A stretch of DNA of 64,000 nt from contig JAJPKL010000008.1 of assembly GCA_021323705.1 (NCBI GenBank), positions 1 through 64,000 on the forward strand, written 5' to 3'. The DNA is from Nitrososphaerota archaeon. GTDB taxonomy: Archaea; Thermoproteota; Nitrososphaeria; Nitrososphaerales; Nitrosopumilaceae. This document shows, in pieces, positions 16,792-24,733 of the stretch. Made by a program: the position numbers and the translations under genes. The notes below the pieces were generated by a model. It searched no databases, was not told the origin of the DNA, and saw only the letters and a program-made list of their open reading frames with translations. Each line of letters begins with the position of its first letter. Position 1 is the first letter of the stretch.

Positions 16792-17862
16792 GTGAAAGCC
16801 CTCGTATATGAAGAGTATGCTCCCGATGATAATTTTGCAAGAATTCTAAAAATCAAAGAACTGCCTGATCCTACACCCAAACCAAATGAGGTAGTCTTCA
16901 AAGTAAAGTTTGCAGGACTAAATTACGATGACATTTGGGCAATGAGAGGAAGGCCAATTCAGATACCAATGCCACATATTTCCGGAACTGACGCCGCAGG
17001 CGAAGTGATTGCAGTAGGTAATGATGTGACGACAGTTAAGGTAGGAGATAGAGTTGTATCGCACGGCAACCTCTCGTGCAGAGTTTGTCCGGCGTGCACT
17101 GATGGCAGAGAATACGATTGCAGATACAGGAAAATCTGGGGATTTCAGACAGGCCCGTTATGGGGAGGATTCTGTGAGTATGTCCATCTGCCTGAAGTCA
17201 ACGTGGTAAAAATTCCTGAGAATGTAAGCTATGAGGAAGCTGCCGCCGCATCTATGGTTTTGGTAACTTCGTGGCATATGTTGGTAGGAAGAGCAAGGAT
17301 CAGGCCAGGGCAGATAGTACTCATAATGGGTGGAACTTCTGGTATTGGAACATTTGGAATACAAATTGCAAAATTGTATGGTTGTGATGTCATTGCCACT
17401 GCAAGTCCAAGCAAACTGGACCAATGTCTAAAACTTGGAGCCGACTTTGCAGTGGATCACAGAAAGGAAGATTGGCACAAAGAAGTCTTTGCAATAACAA
17501 AAAACCTTGCAAAAGAAAAGGGAACAAACGCAGGTGTAGATGTCATCTTTGAGCATATAGGCGGTTCTCACTGGAACAAGGAACTGACTTTGCTAAAATA
17601 TGGTGCAACTCTTGTTACTACCGGAGCAACTATTGGGTATGAAGTACAAACTGACCTCCGACACATATTCTTCAAAGGGGTAAATGTTCTGGGCTCAACC
17701 CAAGGCACACGCTCAGAACTTGTTGACGGATTGTATTGGATGTCCAAAGGAAAAATAAAATCAATAATTGACTCTGTCTATACTTTTGAGAATGCAGTTG
17801 AGGCGCACACAAAGATGCTCAAAGGGGAGTCTGTGGGCAAGATATTGCTGAAACCAAATTGA
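16792..17862 (+). CDS. Zinc-lobe MDR reductase, possible acryloyl-CoA reductase
   Basis: This 356-residue enzyme belongs to the medium-chain dehydrogenase/reductase superfamily. It has an N-terminal GroES-like domain, a structural zinc lobe with four Cys (CRVCPACTDGREYDC, about residues 96-110) and a Rossmann domain (GGTSGIGTFGIQIAK, about 183-197). The catalytic-zinc Cys is absent: the position reads GLNYDDIW. That points to the quinone oxidoreductase / crotonyl- or acryloyl-CoA reductase branch instead of a zinc alcohol dehydrogenase. In the 3-hydroxypropionate/4-hydroxybutyrate cycle an enzyme of this kind reduces acryloyl-CoA; the assignment here is a suggestion only. GTG start, apparently leaderless. 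Confidence 0.75.
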   Translation: MKALVYEEYAPDDNFARILKIKELPDPTPKPNEVVFKVKFAGLNYDDIWAMRGRPIQIPMPHISGTDAAGEVIAVGNDVTTVKVGDRVVSHGNLSCRVCPACTDGREYDCRYRKIWGFQTGPLWGGFCEYVHLPEVNVVKIPENVSYEEAAAASMVLVTSWHMLVGRARIRPGQIVLIMGGTSGIGTFGIQIAKLYGCDVIATASPSKLDQCLKLGADFAVDHRKEDWHKEVFAITKNLAKEKGTNAGVDVIFEHIGGSHWNKELTLLKYGATLVTTGATIGYEVQTDLRHIFFKGVNVLGSTQGTRSELVDGLYWMSKGKIKSIIDSVYTFENAVEAHTKMLKGESVGKILLKPN

Positions 17863-18010
17863 ATCCTTATGAAATCTGATCAATTTCACAAACTCGTTAA
17901 CTGATGCTCATAGAAAACATGAAAACATCATCTGATCTCAAATGTTCGTGTTTCCCATCTCGTTGAGCATTTGGGGCTGTGTTCCAGAGTTTTCAAAAGG
18001 TTGCATTGAT

Positions 18011-18277
18011 ATGAGTAATGCGGCCTCTGCATATCTTGGAATTATAGTTGGCGCTATAATTGGGGGTATAGTAAGTTGGTGGGTATACAATAGGCAGAAG
18101 AAGACTTCTGACTCGCAAGATCATATATTACATCGAATAAAGGAATTAGATGAAAACCATGATGCAATATTGAAAAAACTTGCTGATTTTGATGACAAGC
18201 ACGAATCTTCACTTAATGCAATAAATGAGTTGAACAGGAAAGTTGACTCACTTTTCAACCAAAAGGACAATCTCTGA
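18011..18277 (+). CDS. Small membrane protein with coiled coil
   Basis: The product has one N-terminal membrane helix (AYLGIIVGAIIGGIVSWWVY, about residues 7-26) and a cytoplasmic coiled coil (about 35-88, heptads such as RIKELDENHDAILKKLADFD). ATG at 18011 is preferred to the longer ORF start at 17942 because the extra residues precede the natural start of the helix and look unrelated. No family is recognised; such proteins may organise membrane complexes. Confidence 0.55.
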   Translation: MSNAASAYLGIIVGAIIGGIVSWWVYNRQKKTSDSQDHILHRIKELDENHDAILKKLADFDDKHESSLNAINELNRKVDSLFNQKDNL

Positions 18278-18321
18278 ATTGGAAAGAACGTCTCTATTCT
18301 AAACGATGAATAGTCTGAGAC

Positions 18322-18357
18322 ATTATTATCATTTAATTTTACTACAATGATAATAAT
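18322..18357. repeat. 12-bp inverted repeat
   Basis: ATTATTATCATT (18322-18333) is the exact reverse complement of AATGATAATAAT (18346-18357), with a 12-nt spacer. It lies about 45 nt after the stop of the coiled-coil gene and could act in transcription termination or as a protein-binding dyad. Confidence 0.45.
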
Positions 18358-18415
18358 TACGGGAATCCAAAATCTGTGACTTTTTCTTAAATAGGAGAAA
18401 GGCAAATAATATGAT

Positions 18416-18483
18416 GAAGAAAACCCATTTCCAGACACACACAAGTACCAAGACCTTATGTTTTGGTACTTTGGGTTTTCTTC
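18416..18483. ncRNA. Possible structured RNA or hairpin element
   Basis: Outer arms GAAGAAAACCCA (18416-18427) and TGGGTTTTCTTC (18472-18483) are perfectly complementary over 12 bp. Directly inside, AAGTACCAA (18443-18451) pairs with TTGGTACTT (18463-18471) over 9 bp, with an 11-nt loop and a 15-nt bulge on the left side only. The 68-nt element therefore folds into one long bulged hairpin. It is located in a non-coding gap about 180 nt before a PEFG gene. It may be a small RNA, a processed leader or a remnant of a miniature element. Confidence 0.35.
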
Positions 18484-18664
18484 TTTTACCACAAAGTAAT
18501 GATTTTTAAGATTTGTCATTTAACCAAGTTCTATACTAGTTTTCAACTGAAAACCTGGTTGAACTATGCGAGTAATTTTCAAAAATTTTTGACAAATACA
18601 TCTGATCTGAAAATTAACAATTTTTTTACAATTGCTTATATAACGGTTAGATGGTTGGCAATCA

Positions 18665-19612
18665 TTGAATAACAAACTTGGCGGATTGTTGCTACTTGTA
18701 ATAATATTTGGTTCAAGCGTTGCGGTTCCAGCCTTTGCAGTTACAAATTCTACTAATAGTTCAAGCTCAAATGGAACTGTCACTACAACGGTCCCAGCAG
18801 GTCTTACACCGCCCGCCTATATGCTAAATTCTAATACTACAAGTTCACCAACGGGAACTCCATCGTCTGGTTCTCTGGCACTAACCGTTACTACCGATAA
18901 AACGTCCTACAATGATGGTGACAAGATAACAATATCTGGCACGGCCAGGGACTATATGGCTGATACTCCACTCACGCTAGAATTAAGAAATCCAATTGGA
19001 AATTTAATCCAAACTGCCCAAATTACAGTGGGTACTGACAAGACATATTCCACTACTTTGACAGCTACTGGCCTTTTATGGCAAGCCGCTGGCACTTATA
19101 CCGTATATGTACAATATGGTAGCCCTGACAGATCTGCAAAAACAGCCTTTACTTTCACAGGAGCTCAAATATCTAAAGGTCCAAGCACAATACCAGTAGA
19201 CGGCACCAATTACTCTATCACTTATACAATCACTAATGGAAAAGTTCTTGACATCAAAGCAAATCCCCAGTCCAAGTCTTTGATCATATCTATCCAGACT
19301 ACTGGCGACGGCTTGTTGACAATTACGATGCCAAGGGCAGTGATTGACGCAAAGAAGATTGATGGTACTGATGACCAGTTCATAGTGCTAAACGATGGTC
19401 AGCAAAACAGTCAAGCAAATGAAACGGCTACCACAAACACTGACAGAACATTGGCAATTCCCTTCAAGAATGGCACTCAACAAATTGAAATCGTTGGAAC
19501 ATTTGTAATCCCAGAATTTGGTCCAATCGCTGCACTAGTACTTACAATTGCAATCGTATCCATAATTGCAATATCCAAAAGGACCGGACTTAGATTACTG
19601 CCACGATATTAG
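18665..19612 (+). CDS. Exported protein with PEFG sorting signal (paralogue)
   Basis: This is a paralogue of the protein at 4630-5562 with the same order: signal peptide (ending VPAFA), Ser/Thr/Asn-rich linker, Ig-like domain (DKTSYNDGDKITISG, about residues 77-165), a second domain containing LLTITMPRAVIDAKKIDGTD (about 180-275) and a C-terminal IPEFGPIAALVLTIA helix with a basic tail. The two are highly similar along the second domain. The TTG start lies about 25 nt after a clear TATA box (ttatataa). It is likely displayed on the cell surface after processing of the PEFG signal. Confidence 0.82.
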   Translation: MNNKLGGLLLLVIIFGSSVAVPAFAVTNSTNSSSSNGTVTTTVPAGLTPPAYMLNSNTTSSPTGTPSSGSLALTVTTDKTSYNDGDKITISGTARDYMADTPLTLELRNPIGNLIQTAQITVGTDKTYSTTLTATGLLWQAAGTYTVYVQYGSPDRSAKTAFTFTGAQISKGPSTIPVDGTNYSITYTITNGKVLDIKANPQSKSLIISIQTTGDGLLTITMPRAVIDAKKIDGTDDQFIVLNDGQQNSQANETATTNTDRTLAIPFKNGTQQIEIVGTFVIPEFGPIAALVLTIAIVSIIAISKRTGLRLLPRY

Positions 19613-19673
19613 ATAAAACGACCTCTTACCTCTCTCCGTAATGCTATATACTAACTAGGATCAGAGTAAATTC

Positions 19674-19805
19674 ATGGAGAATTTACTAACAAACGAAGAG
19701 ATTGATTGGCTGTGTAAGTTTCTAGAGGGAAAAGGCAGTAACAATGAGATCATAATGAAGATAGTTACCATCACAACCAAGCTTCAAAAGATGAAGCGAA
19801 GGTAA
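19674..19805 (+). CDS. 43-residue hypothetical protein
   Basis: This small gene is below the ORF-track limit. The product (MENLLTNEEIDWLCKFLEGK...) is amphipathic and probably helical, ending in a basic KMKRR. A TATA box (gctatata, 19643-19650) lies 25 nt before the ATG, as expected for a leaderless gene, which is the main reason to believe it. No family is recognised. Confidence 0.5.
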   Translation: MENLLTNEEIDWLCKFLEGKGSNNEIIMKIVTITTKLQKMKRR

Positions 19806-19866
19806 TCTTATCTGAATCTAAATTCTACTTTATGATATAAATCAGGCCCACGTCAATTGATAAGAA

Positions 19867-20376
19867 ATGGCAAGCTCAAGTATCCTGTATCGTGAAGCGA
19901 ATTTTTTTTCAAATTCTATAATATGGATTGTTGTTATTTGCATTACCTTTTGTAGCGTCTATTTTGCACTGCCACAGCTTTTTGCCATTGAAAGCGACAA
20001 ATCTCCTTCAACCGTAATAGTAATTGCATCATCCATCTTTTTGGCAATAGGATTTGCACTGCCAATCATATTGTTTGCAATAAAGCTTAGAATTCAGGTG
20101 CGCGACGATGGTCTGTACGTTAAGGTCACTCCATTCCAAATCTCATTTAAGAAAATTTCCCTTGAAGGTCTACAAAACTGTGAGCCATATATGCCGCAGG
20201 AAAAGGAAGAAAACAAACTGGGATTGTGGTATGCAATTTCAAAGAAATCTTATTCACTTGGGGGAAAACGTGGAATTCGTCTAGAGTTTAAAGATGGGCG
20301 CAGTGTGTTATTAGAGTCAAAGCGCCCAGAAAAAATTATTCAGGCCATAAAGACTGCCTGTAACACAGGTAGATAA
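19867..20376 (+). CDS. Membrane protein with PH-like domain
   Basis: The 169-residue protein has two N-terminal membrane helices (about residues 17-40 and 48-75) and a soluble C-terminal beta domain (about 78-165) with LRIQVRDDGLYVKVTPF and RGIRLEFKDGRSVLLESKRP. The latter resembles the bacterial-type PH domain of small DUF membrane proteins, in which a strand pattern ends with a helix (EKIIQAIKTA). A TATA-like box (gatataaat) about 27 nt upstream supports the ATG. The function is unknown. Confidence 0.6.
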   Translation: MASSSILYREANFFSNSIIWIVVICITFCSVYFALPQLFAIESDKSPSTVIVIASSIFLAIGFALPIILFAIKLRIQVRDDGLYVKVTPFQISFKKISLEGLQNCEPYMPQEKEENKLGLWYAISKKSYSLGGKRGIRLEFKDGRSVLLESKRPEKIIQAIKTACNTGR

Positions 20377-20446
20377 GGAGAAAATAATATCTGATTGTCC
20401 AAATCCAAGCCTCAAACTTTATTAAATTTGGGTTTATTCATATCGT

Positions 20447-20677
20447 GTGAACGAAGCATACGTATTACTAAACGTAGATTATAAAAAACAAAAAAATATC
20501 ATCGAGCAAGCAAAAAAACTCCCTACTGTTAAATCGGTTAAAACCACATATGGAATATATGATATTCTAATAATACTTGAATCAAATAACATGCAAGAAA
20601 TAAAACAAACTATAGATGTTGACTTGCATGAAATCGACGGCATAAACAACCTCACATCACTCATCTCCATTATCTGA
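20447..20677 (+). CDS. Stand-alone Lrp/AsnC ligand-binding (RAM) domain
   Basis: The 76-residue product is an alpha-beta ligand-binding domain of the Lrp/AsnC family without the DNA-binding half. It has the usual pattern AYVLLNVDYKKQKNIIEQAK, then VKSVKTTYGIYDILIILES and a final hydrophobic strand LTSLISII. Such domains assemble into dimers or octamers and bind amino acids or other small effectors, often modulating full-length Lrp proteins. It ends one base before the start of the flavoprotein gene, so the two are translationally coupled. A related domain is at 57398-57628. Confidence 0.82.
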   Translation: MNEAYVLLNVDYKKQKNIIEQAKKLPTVKSVKTTYGIYDILIILESNNMQEIKQTIDVDLHEIDGINNLTSLISII

Positions 20678-20678
20678 G

Positions 20679-21653
20679 TTGGTTCAAGAATACGAAGTAA
20701 TTGTAGTGGGGGGAGGACCTGCCGGACTGAGTGCAGGAATTTTTATCGCAAGACAAAAAACATCATGCCTCTTGATATCGAAAGACTTGGGAGGGCAGAT
20801 GAATTTGATCCCAAAACTCGAGAATTATCCAGGTATGATGATGTCAAGCGGTCCGCTACTTGCAAAGACGCTTGAGAGCCAATTTCTAGCATTCAATGGA
20901 GAGATGATCTATGATACAGTAACAATGATAGAAGAAGCCGAAGAAGGCATGAAGGTCAAAACAAACCGTTCTGAATATATTACAAAAGCCATAGTTCTTG
21001 CACCAGGCAAAGTACCAAATAGCTTAGGCGTGGAAAATGAATCCACGCTGTCAAACAAGGGAGTTCACTACTGTACAAAATGCGATGCTCCTTTTTATCA
21101 GGGAAGAGTAACTGCAACTGTTGGCGTTGGTGGCTATCTGTTAGAATCTGGAATATTGCTTTCTAGAATGGCATCAAAAGTGTATCTAATTTACAAGGGC
21201 GGTACGCTAGGAGGCGACAAAGAGATGATTGCCTCCATTGAAAAGAAGGAAAATGTGCAACTAGTGCCACAATCCTCAGTCAAATCTATTTCGGGCACAA
21301 ACAATCTACAGTCAGTCACAGTTGTAGATAATTCTGGAAAAGAAACAACACTGCAAGTAGACGGCTTATTCATTGAGATGGGCTCAAAGATAAACTTGGA
21401 TTTCGTAAAACATCTAGTCAAGATTAACTCAAAAGGTGAGATTGAGATATCCGAAGGTGGCAAGACTTCGCACCCTGCAATATTTGCAGCAGGCGATGCA
21501 ACCAGCATACCGTACAAACAGATTGTAGCCGCATGTGCAGGCGGCGCAAACGCAGGACTTTCTGCATTCAACTATATAGAGCGCCTAAAGGGAAGGCCTG
21601 GAATTCGTGCAGACTGGAAAAAGACAATTGGGGATACAGTCTTTCATTACTAG
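20679..21653 (+). CDS. Thioredoxin-reductase-like flavoprotein with altered NADPH site
   Basis: The 324-residue protein has the thioredoxin reductase architecture: FAD motif VVGGGPAGLSAGIF (about residues 9-22), redox-active CTKC (about 132-135) and a C-terminal FAD motif FAAGDAT. The NADPH-binding region is unusual. The normal GGGxSA is replaced by GVGGYLLESG (about 149-158), and the HRR motif that binds the 2'-phosphate is replaced by IYKGG. In known families such changes go with another electron donor (for example ferredoxin) or a different substrate. The TTG start lies one nt after the Lrp-like gene. It is probably a disulfide reductase or oxidase of unknown donor. Confidence 0.85.
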   Translation: MVQEYEVIVVGGGPAGLSAGIFIARQKTSCLLISKDLGGQMNLIPKLENYPGMMMSSGPLLAKTLESQFLAFNGEMIYDTVTMIEEAEEGMKVKTNRSEYITKAIVLAPGKVPNSLGVENESTLSNKGVHYCTKCDAPFYQGRVTATVGVGGYLLESGILLSRMASKVYLIYKGGTLGGDKEMIASIEKKENVQLVPQSSVKSISGTNNLQSVTVVDNSGKETTLQVDGLFIEMGSKINLDFVKHLVKINSKGEIEISEGGKTSHPAIFAAGDATSIPYKQIVAACAGGANAGLSAFNYIERLKGRPGIRADWKKTIGDTVFHY

Positions 21654-21820
21654 ATTTTTGTATCTTGCCTCATGAAACCAAAATTTGATTTGATTTTTTT
21701 GTAGGCAGTAATACAATATGGCGCATTGTAAGATTGAATCAAATCTAGTTGAATTTCGATTTTGGTTAGTTTTACCGAAGATATTATCTATCAGTTAGTG
21801 GTAAAAAGTTTGGATGGGAT

Positions 21821-22186
21821 ATGACAAATCAAAACCTTGAGGACTATGATTCTACATGTAAAAAGATAATGGATCTTGATTCTAAGATAAGGTTTGTAGG
21901 TGTAATCAATGAAAGGGGAAAGCTTCTTGCAGGTGGTCTACGCAACGGTCTCAAGTCACTTGAAGATCCAAAAGACGATGAGATGCTCTTTACCGAGGTC
22001 GCACTGCGAGCAAGGATGCGAAAAGAGTTTAACTCACAGCTAGGTAAGGTCAAGTTTGCAATGTCTGTCAGGGAAAAGGTCATTATCATGAGTTTTCCAA
22101 CTGACGGCAGTGATATATTGTATGTATCTGCAAATACAGATATAGATTATGGCAAAATATCAAAAATGATTTTACAGATGTTCTAA
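21821..22186 (+). CDS. Thaumarchaeal conserved protein (DUF6659-like), copy 1
   Basis: This 121-residue soluble protein has a mixed alpha/beta pattern: an N-terminal helix, FVGVINERGKLLAGG, a helix, SQLGKVKFAMSVREKVIIMSFP, then YVSANTDID. The fold looks like a Roadblock/LC7 or profilin-like sensor. Two other genes in this window (22190-22564 and 49814-50218) share the same motifs in the same order. This family seems typical of Thaumarchaeota, with the DUF6659 label given from memory. Function unknown. It is convergent with its paralogue, with a 3-nt gap between stop codons. Confidence 0.6.
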   Translation: MTNQNLEDYDSTCKKIMDLDSKIRFVGVINERGKLLAGGLRNGLKSLEDPKDDEMLFTEVALRARMRKEFNSQLGKVKFAMSVREKVIIMSFPTDGSDILYVSANTDIDYGKISKMILQMF

Positions 22187-22189
22187 CGT

Positions 22190-22564
22190 TTACTGGTAGT
22201 GCTTTACTATTGGAAGGCAGTTGTCTATTATTCTGAGCACTTCGGAGCGGATCACATTTTTGTCAATTGAGACCCAGACTGTATTCTTACCCAGGGCAAA
22301 TGATATGGTCTGAACCTTGTCGCGTTCTTCCCAGAGGAATTTTACGTTGCCAAGCTGTCTGTTAAACTGTGCTGTCATGCCTCTCTGTTTTGCAAGGTGT
22401 GAAAACTGGTTTTTTGTTTTCTTTGTGTTAAGAAGAGGCTTCAAGTCTGCCCTTCGCACGTATGCTGCCAAGGTGCCATTACTGTTTATGACTCCGGCAA
22501 ATCTGACATAGTGACTTATGCTGCTTATTCTTTCTGCTATTTCTTGGGCCTCGATTCTGTTCAA
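22190..22564 (-). CDS. Thaumarchaeal conserved protein (DUF6659-like), copy 2
   Basis: This is a paralogue of the facing gene. Shared elements are VRFAGVINSNGTLAAYV near the N-terminus, AQFNRQLGNVKFLWEERDKVQ in the middle and VWVSIDKN near the end. The basic and charged residues differ, so the copies are old. The start is TTG. The tail-to-tail pair suggests an inverted duplication. Function unknown. Confidence 0.58.
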   Translation of the reverse strand: MNRIEAQEIAERISSISHYVRFAGVINSNGTLAAYVRRADLKPLLNTKKTKNQFSHLAKQRGMTAQFNRQLGNVKFLWEERDKVQTISFALGKNTVWVSIDKNVIRSEVLRIIDNCLPIVKHYQ

Positions 22565-22701
22565 TACAAAATCTCTGGATTTTCGCTATTTAACTATTCA
22601 GAGGCATTTTTGTATCACGCCTATTCCTTAAAGATTTCTGAGCCAATAGAGAAAAAAGTTAGATTTCGCTAATTAACAATGGTTACAAAAAGTATTCGTA
22701 G

Positions 22702-23451
22702 TTGAAAAGAACCCATATGGCATCAATAGCCGCAGTGCTTGTAATCTTCATGATAGGATTATCCAATGTCCAAGTCTCCAATTCGGTACTCACATACAGT
22801 ATGCTTGTTTCAGTAAAGCCACAGAAAGATCCTATAATGCAGGGAGAATTTCCAGTAATAGTAGGTAATGTCACAGACCAAGCGTACAAACCTGTTGCAA
22901 ATGCCAACGTGTTTATCATATTTGGGTCTGAGGCAGTCACCACAACCACCGATGACCACGGCAAATTCAAGTATCAGTCTGCCATACCTGCAATCCCTGG
23001 AACCTATGAAATAGACGTCACTGTCACAAAGCCTGGATACATAAAGCAACTTGCAAACTCGATATTCACTGTAAACCCGTATCCTACAACAAAGACAACT
23101 CCTGCAAATACCACTACTGAGATAACAAACACAGTAACCGGCTTGCCGGTTGTTGCAGGAAATTATACTGTTTATCTTGGCAAGGTTTCCCAGTGGAATC
23201 TTGAAACCACTTGCTTTGTAGATTTTAGCGACAAGTACATGAGATTTTTGAAGACGTGCGATCTGTATAATCTAGACCCTGAGGACTTTAAGATAGACCA
23301 GAAAGTAATACCGATGGTTACAGTAATAGAGTATAACGGAACCTACAGGCTATTCCCAGACCATGTCTACAACGAGGCATACTATCTGGGAAACGGCACT
23401 GCAAGTGACTTTGCAGACGAAACATGGAAAAGCTATGTTGCGCCCAACTAG
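22702..23451 (+). CDS. Secreted protein with carboxypeptidase-regulatory-like domain
   Basis: The protein has a signal peptide (about residues 1-30), then a beta-sandwich domain (about 45-115) with the CarboxypepD_reg pattern (PVANANVFIIFG, TTTDDHGKFKYQS, GTYEIDVTVTKPGY). A Thr/Pro linker and a C-terminal domain (about 150-249) with two Cys (TTCFVDFSDKYMRFLKTCDL) follow. No enzyme motif is visible, so it is probably a surface structural or binding protein. TTG (22702) and ATG (22717) are both possible starts. Confidence 0.6.
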   Translation: MKRTHMASIAAVLVIFMIGLSNVQVSNSVLTYSMLVSVKPQKDPIMQGEFPVIVGNVTDQAYKPVANANVFIIFGSEAVTTTTDDHGKFKYQSAIPAIPGTYEIDVTVTKPGYIKQLANSIFTVNPYPTTKTTPANTTTEITNTVTGLPVVAGNYTVYLGKVSQWNLETTCFVDFSDKYMRFLKTCDLYNLDPEDFKIDQKVIPMVTVIEYNGTYRLFPDHVYNEAYYLGNGTASDFADETWKSYVAPN

Positions 23452-23486
23452 TTTCAAATAATATTTTTCTAAAAACTCACTTCGTA

Positions 23487-24086
23487 TCAAAAATCTTTGT
23501 CTCTCATCTTTTCGGCATCCTTTTTCCATTCGTATGCAAAAAGATTTTCTGGCTCGTCTTCAAGCGCTTTATCAAAATAGGCAATTGCTTCATCGTACCT
23601 ACCAAGATGCGCAAGCGACAAACCTTTGTTTATGGTTACATTGATGTCGTCTGGCTGCTGCTGTAGCACTACATCAAAACACATTATTGCCTCCCTGTAT
23701 CTTCCCAAGCTATCAAGGGTGTATCCTTTCAGGGATAGTACTCCAGAATCGTTTGGTACTAGTTGCAGTGCTTCGTCAAAACACAACAGTGCCTCTTCTT
23801 TCCTGTTCATGGCGGGGTTTGAAAGACAAAGCCCTTTGTTTACAAGAGCTGCAAAATTTTCTGGTTCTGCATCCAAAACCTTGTCGTAAAAACTTACTGC
23901 GTCGACAAACCTTAGGCTCATTTGAAGGGATATTGCCTTGTCGTATAGCAATTCCATATTTTTGGGCTCTATCTCTATTGCTTGGTCAAAATAGGAGATT
24001 GCCTCATCCTGTCTTCCTTGCTGCTGTAGCGCAAGGCCTCTTTTATGAAGTGATTTTGTATCTTTTACGTTTCTTGGCTTGTTCAT
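23487..24086 (-). CDS. TPR-repeat protein
   Basis: The 199-residue product consists almost entirely of five tetratricopeptide repeats (about residues 11-185), each with the pattern alternating large and small residues (AISYFDQAIEIEP, AVSFYDKVLDAEP, ALLCFDEALQLVP, AIMCFDVVLQQQP, AIAYFDKALEDEP). It is cytoplasmic, with a short charged tail. TPR proteins bring other proteins together. A related, longer TPR protein is at 26037-26957. Confidence 0.85.
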   Translation of the reverse strand: MNKPRNVKDTKSLHKRGLALQQQGRQDEAISYFDQAIEIEPKNMELLYDKAISLQMSLRFVDAVSFYDKVLDAEPENFAALVNKGLCLSNPAMNRKEEALLCFDEALQLVPNDSGVLSLKGYTLDSLGRYREAIMCFDVVLQQQPDDINVTINKGLSLAHLGRYDEAIAYFDKALEDEPENLFAYEWKKDAEKMRDKDF

Positions 24087-24174
24087 TGGGAATCTTATGC
24101 TATGATGATGAATAAAGAGGAGGTATGTAGTGTTTGTGGGAACGTCCTGTCATGATTTAATATGATTTTAGCAA

Positions 24175-24708
24175 ATGTCAAATAGTCATTTCTACAACTT
24201 GTCACATATGAAAGAAGAATCTGTACAGTTGAGCAATGTTGAGGTAAACAAGTTAGTCGCTAGCATTAAACAACATCTTGCAGAGCTTGAATTGCAGATA
24301 ATTCATGAAGATTCGCATGAAGGATACTGGAGTATAAAAGCCCACAAGGGAGGAACACTCTCTGCCGTTACAGGAAGTATAAGAGATGTTGAGATACTGA
24401 TAACTGGCTCAAACAACCGTTACGACCTCACTCTTAGGACTGGGGCGTGGGGAAGAGATATTGCGATTCCTGCGTTGCTTGCAAGTGCAGTATCGTTTGG
24501 AGCAGGCGCGGTAGTGGCAGGAGCCGAGGTCTACCGGGCTCACAAGTTTGAGAAAAATTTCTGGGACTGGCTAAACCAGCAAATAAAATCTCTCAACGCT
24601 ACAATAAGTGCTCCTGCACCGTCTACAAAGGAAAAAGTTTGTAGCAAATGCAACTTGCCAGTTCAGGCTGATGCCAAATTCTGCATGCACTGCGGCTCAC
24701 CGCAATGA
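24175..24708 (+). CDS. Zinc-ribbon protein with hydrophobic middle segment
   Basis: This 177-residue protein has an N-terminal alpha/beta domain (about residues 15-95), a Gly/Ala-rich segment that could enter or cross the membrane (IPALLASAVSFGAGAVVAGAEVY, about 102-125), and a C-terminal zinc ribbon with CSKCNLPV and FCMHCGSP. Zinc ribbons of this type at the C-terminus are frequent in archaeal membrane or regulatory proteins. ATG 24175 or ATG 24208 may be the start; a TATA-like ttaatatg lies about 20 nt before the first. Confidence 0.6.
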   Translation: MSNSHFYNLSHMKEESVQLSNVEVNKLVASIKQHLAELELQIIHEDSHEGYWSIKAHKGGTLSAVTGSIRDVEILITGSNNRYDLTLRTGAWGRDIAIPALLASAVSFGAGAVVAGAEVYRAHKFEKNFWDWLNQQIKSLNATISAPAPSTKEKVCSKCNLPVQADAKFCMHCGSPQ

Positions 24709-24733
24709 AAACACCTGCAATCTATATTTGATG

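Larger units (their letters stand above)
18278..18664. other. Intergenic region with two inverted repeats
   Basis: This 387-nt gap has no convincing gene; the ORF-track lines here look like shadows. It contains a 12-bp AT-rich inverted repeat (18322-18357), a larger nested hairpin (18416-18483), and a TATA box (gcttatataacgg, about 18633-18645) for the PEFG gene at 18665. Confidence 0.6.

Noticed and set aside
18121-18783. Several ORFs of 69-132 residues around the 18.3-18.7 kb gap
   Set aside because: They run through hairpins or are antisense to better genes, and show no domain.
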